Of a stretch of 64,000 nt of DNA, positions 1-7,521 are shown piece by piece; positions within the stretch are counted from its first letter, which is position 1; every line of letters starts with the position of its first letter. The DNA lies in assembly GCF_003148905.1 (NCBI RefSeq), contig NZ_QGHC01000011.1, forward strand, positions 1-64,000. Direction: 5' to 3'. The notes below the pieces were generated by a model. The model was not told where the DNA came from, searched no databases, and saw only the letters and a program-made list of their open reading frames with translations. The translations under genes and the position numbers were made by a program. The DNA comes from Fulvimonas soli (GTDB lineage Bacteria > Pseudomonadota > Gammaproteobacteria > Xanthomonadales > Rhodanobacteraceae).

Positions 1-95
1 ACCCGACTGCCCACCACCAAGGACCGTGACATCAACAGCCTGCTGCCACTGGCATAGCTGAGGTCCGGGGGTAGGTGGCTTCGGCGCACGCTTAC
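1..95 (+). mobile_element. Right end of an IS66-type element (3' end of tnpC and terminal repeat)
   Basis: The first 57 bases encode the last 18 residues of a protein (TRLPTTKDRDINSLLPLA, then TAG). This resembles the C-terminal tail of IS66-family TnpC transposases, which usually end in an LTRLP...I..LLP motif. After the stop, the DNA runs to ...GCGCACGCTTAC at 95; IS66-family ends typically finish in TTAC. The adjoining DNA from 96 is an IS3-type transposase fragment, so the IS66 element appears to have inserted into, or next to, an older IS3 copy. The rest of the element lies outside the window. The family call rests on a very short tail. Confidence 0.5.
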
Positions 96-390
96 AGCCA
101 TTGTCCGAGCGCAGCAGAAACGGCACCGGCACGTGCCCCAAGGTGCCGTAGTGGGTGATCAGCGCCTGCTCCAACGCCGCGGCGGCCGTGCTGACCTTCC
201 CGCTGCGCGAGAGCTGCCAGCCCAGCAACTGCCGGGTGTGGCAGTCGATCGCCAGGGCCAGCGTCAGCCAGCCATCCCGGCCATGTCGCCCAGCGCTGAT
301 CTGGTGCGGTCGCTACCGACGGCAACGCCTCGATCCGCGGCCGCTTGCCTACTGCCCGTGAGCAGGAAATCACTGGGGCGTTACACAAGT
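96..390 (-). pseudogene. IS3-family transposase (orfB) fragment, frameshifted
   Basis: Read on the minus strand, the fragment encodes the integrase-core region of an IS3-type OrfB. One frame gives RPRIEALPSVATAP.QRWAT; another then gives GWLTLALAIDCHTRQLLGW and, further on, TAAAALEQALITHYGTLG followed by LLRSDNG. The two halves are out of frame. The codons between RWAT and GWLTLA, which normally carry the first catalytic Asp (RWATD...), are missing, consistent with a small deletion plus frameshift. The 3' part is cut off at 96 by the IS66-like end. It is a dead remnant. Confidence 0.75.
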
Positions 391-421
391 TCTCCCATTG
401 TCGGAGCAGCTGGGAGCGTGC

Positions 422-2386
422 CTACTTGCCCACCACCGGCAGCGCGATGAAGCTCGCCTGTCCCGGTGCGTGGTACACGCGCTGGGTGGCCTTCACGTAG
501 TCGGCCGGCCTGGCGAAGAAGATGTTGTCCACGTAGGTCTGCGGGTTGCGGTCGTACAGCGGGAACCAGCTCGACTGCACCTGCACCATCAGCCGGTGGC
601 CGGGCAGGAACACGTGGTTGGCGGCGGGCAGCGCGAAGCGGTAGTCCAGCGGCTGGCCGGCGGCCAGCGGCGCGGGCTTGTCGTAGCCCCCGCGGTAGCG
701 GCCGCGGAAGATGTCCATCGCCACCGCGAGCTGGTAGCCGCCCATCGCCGGCTGCTCGGCCACCTGGTCGGGATAGACGTCGATCAGCTTCACCACCCAG
801 TCGCTGTCGGTGCCGCTGGTGGCGGCGGTGAGGTGCACCTCGGGCGCGCCGGCGATGGCCAGCGGCGCGGTCAGCGGCGCGGAGACGTAGGTGAGCACGT
901 CGGTGCGGCCCGAGGCCTCGCGCTGGTCGTCCACCAGCCACTCGGACCAGGTGAGGCCGTTGTCGTAGCCCACCGGCTGGATCGGCCGCGCGCGGAACGG
1001 CACCGGATGCGCGGGGTCGGAGACGTATTCGTCGTAGGCGCCGCCGCCGGCGGGCGCGTCGAAGCCGAGTTTGCCGCCCGGCTGCAGGTACAGCGCGCGG
1101 CTGGCCGTGGCGCAGCCGCTCTCGCAGGCCAGCGGCCAGCGGTCCAGCCGCTGCCACTGGTTGCTGCCGGTCTGGAAGGCGGTGACCGGGGCGAGGTCGG
1201 CCTTCGGCGCGTCGTCCTTGAGGTACTGCGCGAGGAACGGGCGCAGGATGTGCTCGCGGAAGTACCTGGCGGTGTCGCTGCCGAAGCGGATCGCGCCCAG
1301 CGAGGAGCCCTCCTCGATCTCCTGGCCGTGGTGCCACGGGCCCATCGCCAGCTTCACCATGTCGCCGTTCTTGTCCTTGGGCTTGATCGCGCGGTACACG
1401 GCGAGGTCGCCGTAGATGTCCTCCTGGTCCCACAGGCTGTGCACCAGCAGCACCGGCACCTTGAGCGGCTGCGCGGCGAGCACTTTGTCCATCGCCTGCT
1501 GCTGCCAGAAGGCGTCGTAGGCGGGATGCGCGACGAGCTTGTTCCAGAAGCCGAGCTGCTTCATGCCATAGGCCTCGCCCATCGCGCCGGCCGAGCCGTA
1601 GTGCATGAACAGGTCGTACTCGTCGTGGAAGCTGGTCCACCATTTCGTGCTGTTGTCGCGGGTGGCCTCCTGCTCGTAGATGTAGCTCAGGTTCTGCTGG
1701 CGGAAGGCGCCGTGGTGGAACCAGTCGTCGCCCATCCAGCCGTCCACCATCGGGTTCATCGGCACCGCCGCCTTCAGCGCGGGGTGCGGGTCCACCAGCG
1801 ACATCAGCGGCTCGAAGCCGTCGTAGGAGATGCCGATGGTGGCGACGCGGCCGTTGCTCTCCGGCACGTGCTTCACCAGCCAGTCGATGGTGTCCCAGGT
1901 GTCGGTGGCGTCGTCCACCGGCGTGGGGTTGAGCGGGCCGTGCACCGGGCGGTTCATCACGTAGTCGCCCTCGCTGCCGTACTTGCCGCGGATGTCCTGC
2001 ACCACGCGGATGTAGCCGTCCTCGACGATCACGTCGGCGGCGTTGTCGTAGCCCTGCAGCATCGGGCCGAGGTGGCCGCTGGGCGCGTGCGCGGTGAGCG
2101 CCTTGGCGTCGTAGGGCGTGCGGGTGAGCAGGATGCCGGCGCGCCGCGCGCCCCTGGGCAGCAGGATGAGGGTGTGCAGCTTCACCCCGTCGCGCATCGG
2201 GATCATCACCTCGCGCATGTCGTAGTCGAAGCTGCTGGTGACGGGCACGAACTTCGCCGGCGTTTCGCTGGGGTAGTCGGGATACCTGGCCTGCCGCGCA
2301 TCCGCCGCGGGAGTCCGGCCCAGGGCCAGGAGCAGCAGGGCGAAGGCGGATGCCAGCGCGCCGCGGCGCGCGAGAAGGCGACTCAT
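422..2386 (-). CDS. Alpha-amino acid ester hydrolase (secreted S15/CocE-type acylase)
   Basis: A 654-residue secreted serine hydrolase with an N-terminal signal sequence (about residues 1-30, ending PAADA). Family knowledge: alpha-amino acid ester hydrolases acylate or hydrolyse beta-lactams and peptides that have a free alpha-amino group. Visible residues fit this subgroup rather than generic CocE esterases: the nucleophile Ser187 in GISYDG, Asp320 in LWDQED and His353 in GPWHHG form the triad, and the carboxylate cluster that binds the substrate amino group is present as Asp221 (GWMGDDWFHHGAFRQ), Glu322 and Asp323. A jelly-roll C-terminal domain follows (about 420-654). It stands alone on its strand next to IS remnants. 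The start codon follows a possible GGAGAG site. The native substrate is unknown. Confidence 0.85.
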   Translation of the reverse strand: MSRLLARRGALASAFALLLLALGRTPAADARQARYPDYPSETPAKFVPVTSSFDYDMREVMIPMRDGVKLHTLILLPRGARRAGILLTRTPYDAKALTAHAPSGHLGPMLQGYDNAADVIVEDGYIRVVQDIRGKYGSEGDYVMNRPVHGPLNPTPVDDATDTWDTIDWLVKHVPESNGRVATIGISYDGFEPLMSLVDPHPALKAAVPMNPMVDGWMGDDWFHHGAFRQQNLSYIYEQEATRDNSTKWWTSFHDEYDLFMHYGSAGAMGEAYGMKQLGFWNKLVAHPAYDAFWQQQAMDKVLAAQPLKVPVLLVHSLWDQEDIYGDLAVYRAIKPKDKNGDMVKLAMGPWHHGQEIEEGSSLGAIRFGSDTARYFREHILRPFLAQYLKDDAPKADLAPVTAFQTGSNQWQRLDRWPLACESGCATASRALYLQPGGKLGFDAPAGGGAYDEYVSDPAHPVPFRARPIQPVGYDNGLTWSEWLVDDQREASGRTDVLTYVSAPLTAPLAIAGAPEVHLTAATSGTDSDWVVKLIDVYPDQVAEQPAMGGYQLAVAMDIFRGRYRGGYDKPAPLAAGQPLDYRFALPAANHVFLPGHRLMVQVQSSWFPLYDRNPQTYVDNIFFARPADYVKATQRVYHAPGQASFIALPVVGK

Positions 2387-2482
2387 CGTGGAACTCTCCC
2401 CTGGTGGACAAGCCGGCCTAGCCTAGCGCGTGGGGAGTGCGATGGCGCATGCCGCGCCGTGGATCGCGGCCCGCATGCACGA

Positions 2483-2504
2483 ACGCCCGGCACGGGCCGG
2501 GCGT
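2483..2504 (-). terminator. Hairpin downstream of the OmpA-like lipoprotein gene
   Basis: A perfect 8-bp inverted repeat (ACGCCCGG / CCGGGCGT) with a 6-nt loop lies about 30 nt past the lipoprotein stop codon. Only a weak T-rich stretch follows on the minus strand, so termination efficiency is uncertain. Confidence 0.45.
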
Positions 2505-2531
2505 CCGCGGTGGCGAAGCGCTGGCGGGCGG

Positions 2532-3128
2532 TCAGGACGAGGCCGACGCCGCGCCGGCGCCGACGGAGTCGACCGTCAGCGAGACGCGGCGGTTGTCCGC
2601 GCCGTTCTCGCGCACGGCGCCCTTGGCCACCTGGCGGTTGCGGGCCTCGCCGTAGCTGACCGCGCGCACCTTGTCGGCGGACAGGCCGCTGCTCACCAGG
2701 AAGTCGCGCACCGCCCTGGCGCGCTCCATGCCGAGCCGCTGGTTGTAGCCGGCCGGACCGGCCGGGTCGGCGAAGCCTTCCACCGTGACCAGCACGTCGG
2801 GGTGGTACTTGGCCAGCGTCTGCGCGAAGTTCTGCAGCGCCGGCTTGTCCTGCTCGCGCAGGGTCGAGCTGTTGAAGTCGAAGTGCGCCACCGTGTCCAC
2901 GCTCACGCGGCCCTGCAGGCTGGTGATCTGCGCGTCGTACTTGGAGAACTGCTCCTGCATCTGCTGCTTGATCGCGTCGATCTGCTGCTGCTGGTCCTGC
3001 TGCTTCTGCTGCAGCTGCTGGATGGCGGCGTCGAAGTCGGTGCGCTTGACGTAGCTGGAGCAGCCGGCCAGGCCGACGGCGAGCAGGGCCGCGGCCAGCG
3101 CTGCGGTGCGGGGAACATGGAGGGTCAT
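2532..3128 (-). CDS. OmpA-family peptidoglycan-associated lipoprotein
   Basis: A protein of 198 residues. A lipoprotein signal with lipobox LAGC sits near residues 18-22. A Gln-rich coiled coil (about 25-60) follows, and an OmpA-like peptidoglycan-binding domain fills the C-terminal half (VAHFDFNSSTLREQ, TVEGFADPAGPAGYNQRLGMERA, ending with NRRVSLTV). Family knowledge: such proteins tether the outer membrane to peptidoglycan. The start at 3128 is chosen because AGGAG lies 7-8 nt upstream and the signal peptide begins there; an extension upstream would bury the lipobox. It is a single gene between two terminators. The domain resembles Pal, but no tol genes are adjacent, so it is not named pal. 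Confidence 0.85.
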   Translation of the reverse strand: MTLHVPRTAALAAALLAVGLAGCSSYVKRTDFDAAIQQLQQKQQDQQQQIDAIKQQMQEQFSKYDAQITSLQGRVSVDTVAHFDFNSSTLREQDKPALQNFAQTLAKYHPDVLVTVEGFADPAGPAGYNQRLGMERARAVRDFLVSSGLSADKVRAVSYGEARNRQVAKGAVRENGADNRRVSLTVDSVGAGAASASS

Positions 3129-3327
3129 CGCCGGTCTCCTTGGATGCGCGCCCGCGTTCGCAAGCGACAGCCAGGCGCGGGCGGTGGTGGGAAGGGAGCG
3201 TTCGGAAAGCTGCCGCATTCCCGGGACCGTAGCCGATGTGGCCGGACGAACCCACCCCGTCGCGCGCGCCTGCTGCGCTTGCGTTCAGCAGCGTGAAGGC
3301 CGCATGCGCGCCACGTTGCGCGCGCGG

Positions 3328-3363
3328 AAAAAAGCGAGGCCCGGCGTTGCGGCCGGGCCTCGC
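3328..3363 (-). terminator. Strong Rho-independent terminator of the acyl-CoA dehydrogenase operon
   Basis: A perfect 12-bp stem (GCGAGGCCCGGC / GCCGGGCCTCGC, 6-nt loop) is followed on the minus strand by six T residues (A-run 3328-3333). It begins about 20 nt past the stop codon of the acyl-CoA dehydrogenase gene. Confidence 0.9.
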
Positions 3364-3384
3364 GTCGCGTCCGGGCCGAATCGG

Positions 3385-5160
3385 TTACGCGATCTCGGGC
3401 AGCGTCGCCACGCCGGCCTCGATGCCGGCCTTGTGCGCGTGGATGCGTGGCAGGATGCGCGCGAAGTAGAACGTCGCGGCGTCGCGCTTGGCCTGCTTGA
3501 ACGCGGCGCCCCGGCCGCCCGCCTCCGCGGCCGCCACGCTGCGCGCCCAGAAGTAGGCCAGCGTGACGTAGCCGGAGTAGTACAGGTAGTCGTTGGCGGC
3601 CGCGCCCAGCTCCTCCGGGTTGGCCTGCACGCGCTGCGCCAGCTGCTGGGTCAGCTCGCCCCATTGCCTGGCGGCGGCCGCGAGCGGGCCGACGAACGGG
3701 CGCAGCGCCTCGTCCTGGCCATGCGCCTGGCAGAACGCGCCGATCTCGTCGAGGAAGTGCCTGAAGCCCACGCCCTTGAGCTGGAGGATCTTGCGGCCCA
3801 GCAGGTCCGCGGCCTGGATGCCGGTGGTGCCCTCGTACAGGGTGATGATGCGCGCGTCGCGCACGAACTGCTCCATGCCGTTCTCGCCGATGTAGCCGTG
3901 GCCGCCGTACACCTGCAGCGCCTCCTTGGTGCACTCCTGCGCCAGCTCGGTCACCACGCCCTTGGCGATCGGGATCAGGAAGGCGAGCAGCTCGCCGGCC
4001 CGCTGCCGCTCGGCCGGGTCGGCGGCGCGCGCCTCGAGGTCGGTCTGCAGCGCGGCGTACAGCACGATCAGGCGCGAGCCTTCCACGAAGGCGCGCTGGG
4101 TCAGCAGCATGCGCCGCACGTCCGGGTGCACCAGCAGGTTGTCGGCGGGCTTGTCCGGCAGCCTCGGGCCGGACAGCGCGCGGCCCTGCAGGCGCTCGCG
4201 CGCGTAGTTGAGGCTGTTCTGGTACGCGCGCTCGGACAGCGCCAGGCCCTGCACGCCCACCGCCAGGCGCGCCGCGTTCATCATGGTGAACATCGCGGCG
4301 AGGCCCTTGTTCGGCTGGCCGATCAGGTAGCCCTCGGCGCCGTCGAAGTTCATCACGCAGGTGGAGCAGCCGTGCAGGCCCATCTTGTGCTCGATGGCGC
4401 CGGCGCTCGCCGCGTTGCGCTCGCCCGGCGAGCCGTCGGCGTTCACCTTGAACTTGGGCACGATGAACATCGAGATGCCGCGGCTGCCGGCCGGCGCGTC
4501 GGGCAGGCGCGCCAGCACCAGGTGCACGATGTTCTCGGCCAGGTCGTGCTCGCCCGCGCTGATGAAGATCTTGGTGCCGGTGATGCGGTAGCTGCCGTCG
4601 GCGGCAGGCTCGGCGCGGGTCTTGAGCAGGCCGAGGTCGGAGCCGGCCTGCGGCTCGGTGAGGCACATGGTGCCGGTCCAGCGGCCTTCCACGATGGGCT
4701 TCAGGTAGACGTGCTGCTGCTCCTCGGTGCCGTGCAGCTCCATCGCGTGGCAGGCGCCCTCGGAGAGCAGCGGGTACAGGCTCCAGGCCAGGTTGCCGCT
4801 CTGGAACAGCTCGGTGGTGGCGGTGCCCATCACCGCCGGCAGCGCCTGGCCGCCGAACTTCTCGGGCATGGTGAGGCCGGCCCAGCCGCCCTCGGCGAAG
4901 GCCTTGAACGCCTCCTTGAAGCCCTTGGGGGTGGCGACGGTGCGCGTTTCCTTGTCGTAGCGGCAACCCTCGGCGTCGCCGCTCTCGTTGGTCGGCGCCA
5001 GCACCTGCTCGCTCAGCCGGGCGGCCTCCTCCAGCACGGCGTCGAGCAGGTCGCGGGTGTGGCCCTCGCCGCCCTGCAGCCGGGTGAGCACGGCCTCGGC
5101 GCCGAGCACGTCGAAGAGGGCGAAGCGCTGGTCGTCCAGCGGGGCCTTGTAGATGGTCAT
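3385..5160 (-). CDS. Acyl-CoA dehydrogenase (DmdC/AcdA-type, with C-terminal extension)
   Basis: A 591-residue flavoenzyme that oxidises an acyl-CoA to the trans-2-enoyl-CoA. It is longer than the ~380-residue classical enzymes because it carries N- and C-terminal extensions typical of the 3-methylthiopropanoyl-CoA dehydrogenase-like subgroup, which is often annotated simply as acyl-CoA dehydrogenase. The flavin/substrate motif MCLTEPQAGSDLG and FISAGEHD lie in the middle domain. The catalytic base is expected to be Glu443 in LYEGTTGIQ. The start at 5160 has AAGGAA upstream. It lies 31 nt after the LEA14-like lipoprotein gene, so the two are probably one operon, behind the palindrome at 5681. 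The acyl substrate cannot be read from sequence. Confidence 0.85.
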   Translation of the reverse strand: MTIYKAPLDDQRFALFDVLGAEAVLTRLQGGEGHTRDLLDAVLEEAARLSEQVLAPTNESGDAEGCRYDKETRTVATPKGFKEAFKAFAEGGWAGLTMPEKFGGQALPAVMGTATTELFQSGNLAWSLYPLLSEGACHAMELHGTEEQQHVYLKPIVEGRWTGTMCLTEPQAGSDLGLLKTRAEPAADGSYRITGTKIFISAGEHDLAENIVHLVLARLPDAPAGSRGISMFIVPKFKVNADGSPGERNAASAGAIEHKMGLHGCSTCVMNFDGAEGYLIGQPNKGLAAMFTMMNAARLAVGVQGLALSERAYQNSLNYARERLQGRALSGPRLPDKPADNLLVHPDVRRMLLTQRAFVEGSRLIVLYAALQTDLEARAADPAERQRAGELLAFLIPIAKGVVTELAQECTKEALQVYGGHGYIGENGMEQFVRDARIITLYEGTTGIQAADLLGRKILQLKGVGFRHFLDEIGAFCQAHGQDEALRPFVGPLAAAARQWGELTQQLAQRVQANPEELGAAANDYLYYSGYVTLAYFWARSVAAAEAGGRGAAFKQAKRDAATFYFARILPRIHAHKAGIEAGVATLPEIA

Positions 5161-5191
5161 GGCTAGGGTTCCTTGCGGTCGAGGCGGGAAA

Positions 5192-5671
5192 TCAGCGGTA
5201 GGTGTCGGCGATGCCGGGCACCGGCGAGAGCCAGTCGTTGCCGTGGAAGGGGAAGTCGCGCGGCTTGTCCTCCTTCTCCGGCGTGGCGGTGGCGGTGCCG
5301 CTCACGCTGTAGGCGAGCGAGCCGGCGCTGCCCTTGGCGTCGATCGCGCGCAGCGCGGCGCTCATCTCGGGCGTGGGCAGCACGTCCAGCTCCAGCACGT
5401 CGCCGGCCAGCGCGGGGATGTCCAGGTCGAAGCGCGCGTGCAGCCGCACCGGCACCAGCTGGGCCACCTGCAGCTCGCCCTCGATGGCGCTGAAGTCCAT
5501 GCCGGCGTAGCTGTTGTTCTGGATGCGCACGGCGAGGTGCCAGCGCCCGTCCGGCCGCACCTGCAGCTGCTGCACGCTCAGCGACGGCGGGAACACGCTC
5601 TTGCGCGGTGGCCCGCAGGCGATCAGGCCCAGGCAGAGCAGGGTGGGGATGATCCAGCGCAGAAGACGCAT
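5192..5671 (-). CDS. LEA14-like (WHy-domain) lipoprotein
   Basis: A protein of 159 residues with a lipoprotein signal (hydrophobic LLCLGLIACG, lipidation Cys near residue 19). The rest is a beta-rich domain resembling water-stress/LEA type 2 proteins (VQQLQVRPDGRWHLAVRIQNNS followed by a membrane-proximal beta sandwich). Family knowledge: homologues are envelope proteins of unclear function. GGAGG lies just upstream of the start at 5671. It is the first gene of a probable two-gene operon with the acyl-CoA dehydrogenase, which would tie it to lipid turnover, but that is inference. Confidence 0.7.
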   Translation of the reverse strand: MRLLRWIIPTLLCLGLIACGPPRKSVFPPSLSVQQLQVRPDGRWHLAVRIQNNSYAGMDFSAIEGELQVAQLVPVRLHARFDLDIPALAGDVLELDVLPTPEMSAALRAIDAKGSAGSLAYSVSGTATATPEKEDKPRDFPFHGNDWLSPVPGIADTYR

Positions 5672-5680
5672 CGCGGCCTC

Positions 5681-5694
5681 CAAACGATCGTTTG
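5681..5694 (-). promoter_or_regulatory. PsrA/FadR-like TetR-family operator palindrome
   Basis: A perfect 14-bp palindrome CAAACGATCGTTTG lies 9 nt upstream of the LEA14-like lipoprotein start, abutting its GGAGG site. A possible -10 (TAGAAT, minus strand, 5703-5708) is immediately upstream, so a bound repressor would block initiation. The sequence fits the (G/C)AAAC-N2-4-GTTT(G/C) pattern known for PsrA, a fatty-acid-responsive TetR-family regulator in Pseudomonas, and the operon ends with an acyl-CoA dehydrogenase. Confidence 0.6.
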
Positions 5695-5751
5695 AACGGT
5701 CGATTCTAACCGCGATTCGGGACGGGGGTGATAGCGCCGGCCCGATGCCGG

Positions 5752-5945
5752 TCACCATCCCGGCGAAAGCCGGGATCCGGAGGCTTCGGGCGGCCGGAAG
5801 CAAAGGCGCTGGGTTCCTGCTTGCGCAGGAATGCCGGCGCTTGCCAATCGTCAGCCGGGATCCAGCGACTTCGGGCGGCCGGAAGCAAAGGCGCTGGATT
5901 CCTGCCTGCGCAGGAATGACGGCACCGGAATCCGGCGCATCCATG
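5752..5945. repeat. REP-like repeat cluster (GTCATTCC family)
   Basis: Several inverted stems of the type CCCGGCGAAAGCCGGG and TTCCTGCTTGCGCAGGAA occur here, plus a direct duplication of about 66 bp (5771-5836 and 5857-5922) that includes GCGGCCGGAAGCAAAGGCGCTGG-like DNA. The same family recurs near 18.1-18.5, 33.6 and 48.1 kb. With this cluster, the 5672-6038 gap holds no gene. Confidence 0.8.
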
Positions 5946-6038
5946 GCGAACGCAGCCGGCGGAAGCACGCGGCCGGTTTCGCGGCAACGCACGAACAGGC
6001 ATGATCGGACTTTCGCCTTCTCCGAGGATATCCGCCGC

Positions 6039-6506
6039 ATGCCACGCCGCTTCGTCGCCCGCCGCTCGCCCATCCACGGCAACGGCGTCTTCGCCACCGC
6101 CCCGATCAAGAAGGGCGAGGAGATCATCGAGTACAAGGGCACGCTGATGACCCACGCGGAGGCCGACGCGATGTACGGCGACGGCGGCGAGACCGGCCAC
6201 ACCTTCCTGTTCACCCTCAACGACCAGTACATCGTCGACGCCAACCGCAAGGGCAACACCGCGCGCTGGATCAACCACAGCTGCGACCCGAACTGCCGCG
6301 CGCTGATCGAGGAGAGCGCGGACGGTGACCCGCGCAAGGACCGCGTGGTGATCGAGGCGATCCGCAACATCAGGCCGGGCGAGGAGCTGACCTACGACTA
6401 CGGCATCACCCTGGACGTGCCGCACACGCCGCGGCTGAAGAAGCTGTGGAAGTGCCTGTGCGGCTCGCCCAGGTGCACCGGCACGCTGCTCAAGCCCAAG
6501 CGCTGA
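6039..6506 (+). CDS. SET-domain protein-lysine N-methyltransferase
   Basis: A compact SET protein of 155 residues. Visible motifs in order are GNGVFATAPIKKGEEIIEY (SET-N), NHSCDPNCRA (SAM pocket/knot), GEELTYDYG (catalytic Tyr region) and a post-SET cysteine cluster CLCGSPRCTGTL that would bind zinc with the NHSC cysteine. Family knowledge: SET enzymes transfer methyl groups from SAM to lysines; bacterial targets are mostly unknown, and some pathogens secrete them. No signal peptide is seen. The start at 6039 is taken because the SET fold begins immediately; upstream in-frame sequence is repeat-derived. It is monocistronic. Confidence 0.85.
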   Translation: MPRRFVARRSPIHGNGVFATAPIKKGEEIIEYKGTLMTHAEADAMYGDGGETGHTFLFTLNDQYIVDANRKGNTARWINHSCDPNCRALIEESADGDPRKDRVVIEAIRNIRPGEELTYDYGITLDVPHTPRLKKLWKCLCGSPRCTGTLLKPKR

Positions 6507-6604
6507 GCGGCACGGGCGCGGCCGTCACGCCGCGCTGATCCGGTGCACACCCGGCCTGCATCGCCGGCCTGCCACGCTGGCGGCTCCATCCGGAGGGCCA
6601 AGCG

Positions 6605-7153
6605 ATGAACGAGCCGAAACGATTGCAGGGGCGCGCCGTCGCCATCCTCGCCACCGACGGCTTCGAGTACTCGGAGCTGACCGAGCCCAGGCGCCTGCTG
6701 GAGGAGGCGGGCGCCGCGGCCAGGGTGATCGCGCCGGACGGCGCGGACGCGATCAGGGGCTGGAAGGGCGGCGACTGGGCGGACGAAGTGAAGGTGGACC
6801 TGCCGCTGTCGCAGGCGCGCGCCGCCGACTTCGACGCGCTGGTGCTGCCCGGCGGCGTGCTCAATCCCGACAAGCTCCGCCTGAAGCCGGAGGCGATCGA
6901 GCTGGTCCGCCGCTTCGGCGCCAGCGGCAAGCCGATCGCGGCGATCTGCCACGGGCCGTGGACGCTGATCGACGCGGGCCTGGCCAAGGGCCGCCACGTC
7001 ACCTCCTGGCCCTCGCTGCGCAGGGACCTGGAGAACGCCGGCGCGCAATGGGAGGATGGCGAGGTGGTGCGCGACGGCCCGCTGATCACCAGCCGCAGGC
7101 CGGGCGACATACCCGCATTCACCCGGGCGCTGATCGAGGCACTGGCGGGATAG
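6605..7153 (+). CDS. PfpI/DJ-1 family protein (type 1 glutamine amidotransferase-like)
   Basis: A protein of 182 residues. It has the DJ-1/PfpI fold signature: AVAILATDGFEYSEL at the N-terminus (acidic residue of the catalytic site) and the nucleophile elbow AAICHGPW with Cys115 and His116. LVLPGG (80-84) is also conserved. Family knowledge: members such as YhbO act as stress-linked deglycases or proteases on glycated substrates, and this is disputed. GGAGG lies 8 nt before the start. It may be co-expressed with the SET gene about 100 nt upstream, but a promoter between them is equally possible. Confidence 0.85.
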   Translation: MNEPKRLQGRAVAILATDGFEYSELTEPRRLLEEAGAAARVIAPDGADAIRGWKGGDWADEVKVDLPLSQARAADFDALVLPGGVLNPDKLRLKPEAIELVRRFGASGKPIAAICHGPWTLIDAGLAKGRHVTSWPSLRRDLENAGAQWEDGEVVRDGPLITSRRPGDIPAFTRALIEALAG

Positions 7154-7156
7154 GCG

Positions 7157-7421
7157 GCCTCTCACTTCGGCTCTCTACCCGGGGGGAGAGAAAGCAGGGG
7201 CGAATGGAGCCGGTTGCAAGCCTGTTTTGCCTCTCTTGCCACATGCGCAAGCGTGAATCCACCGCCCACCGCCATGGCTCCCTCTCCCCTCCGGGGAGAG
7301 GGTTGGGGTGAGGGGACGCACGTGCCGCGTTCTTCCCGACGAAGCCTGCCCGCCGAAAGTGGAACGTTGCCGCGAGCCCCGGCCCCTCACCTCGGTCCTC
7401 TCCCCGGAGGGGAGAGGAAGC
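7157..7421. repeat. CTCTCCCC-family palindromic repeats: one decayed copy and one inverted pair
   Basis: The 7154-7521 gap holds three copies and no gene. A decayed copy lies at 7157-7195, a forward copy at 7277-7316 (GCTCCCTCTCCCCTCCGGGG then GAGAGGGTTGGGGTGAGGGG) and a reverse copy at 7381-7421. The last two form an inverted pair with about 64 bp between them. Confidence 0.9.
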
Positions 7422-7521
7422 CCGGGGCGAATGGAGCTGGTCGCCATCCCATGCCTTGCCGGAGATCCCCTGTCGGAGCCCGAAACGCACTGGTGGGAAA
7501 GCCAAGAACGCACAGACGCCC

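Noticed and set aside
398-2659. Long plus-strand open frame (753 codons) across the hydrolase gene
   Set aside because: It is antisense to a gene with complete catalytic motifs; it is rich in Arg/His/Val/Gly as expected from the complement of high-GC codons and has no family resemblance.
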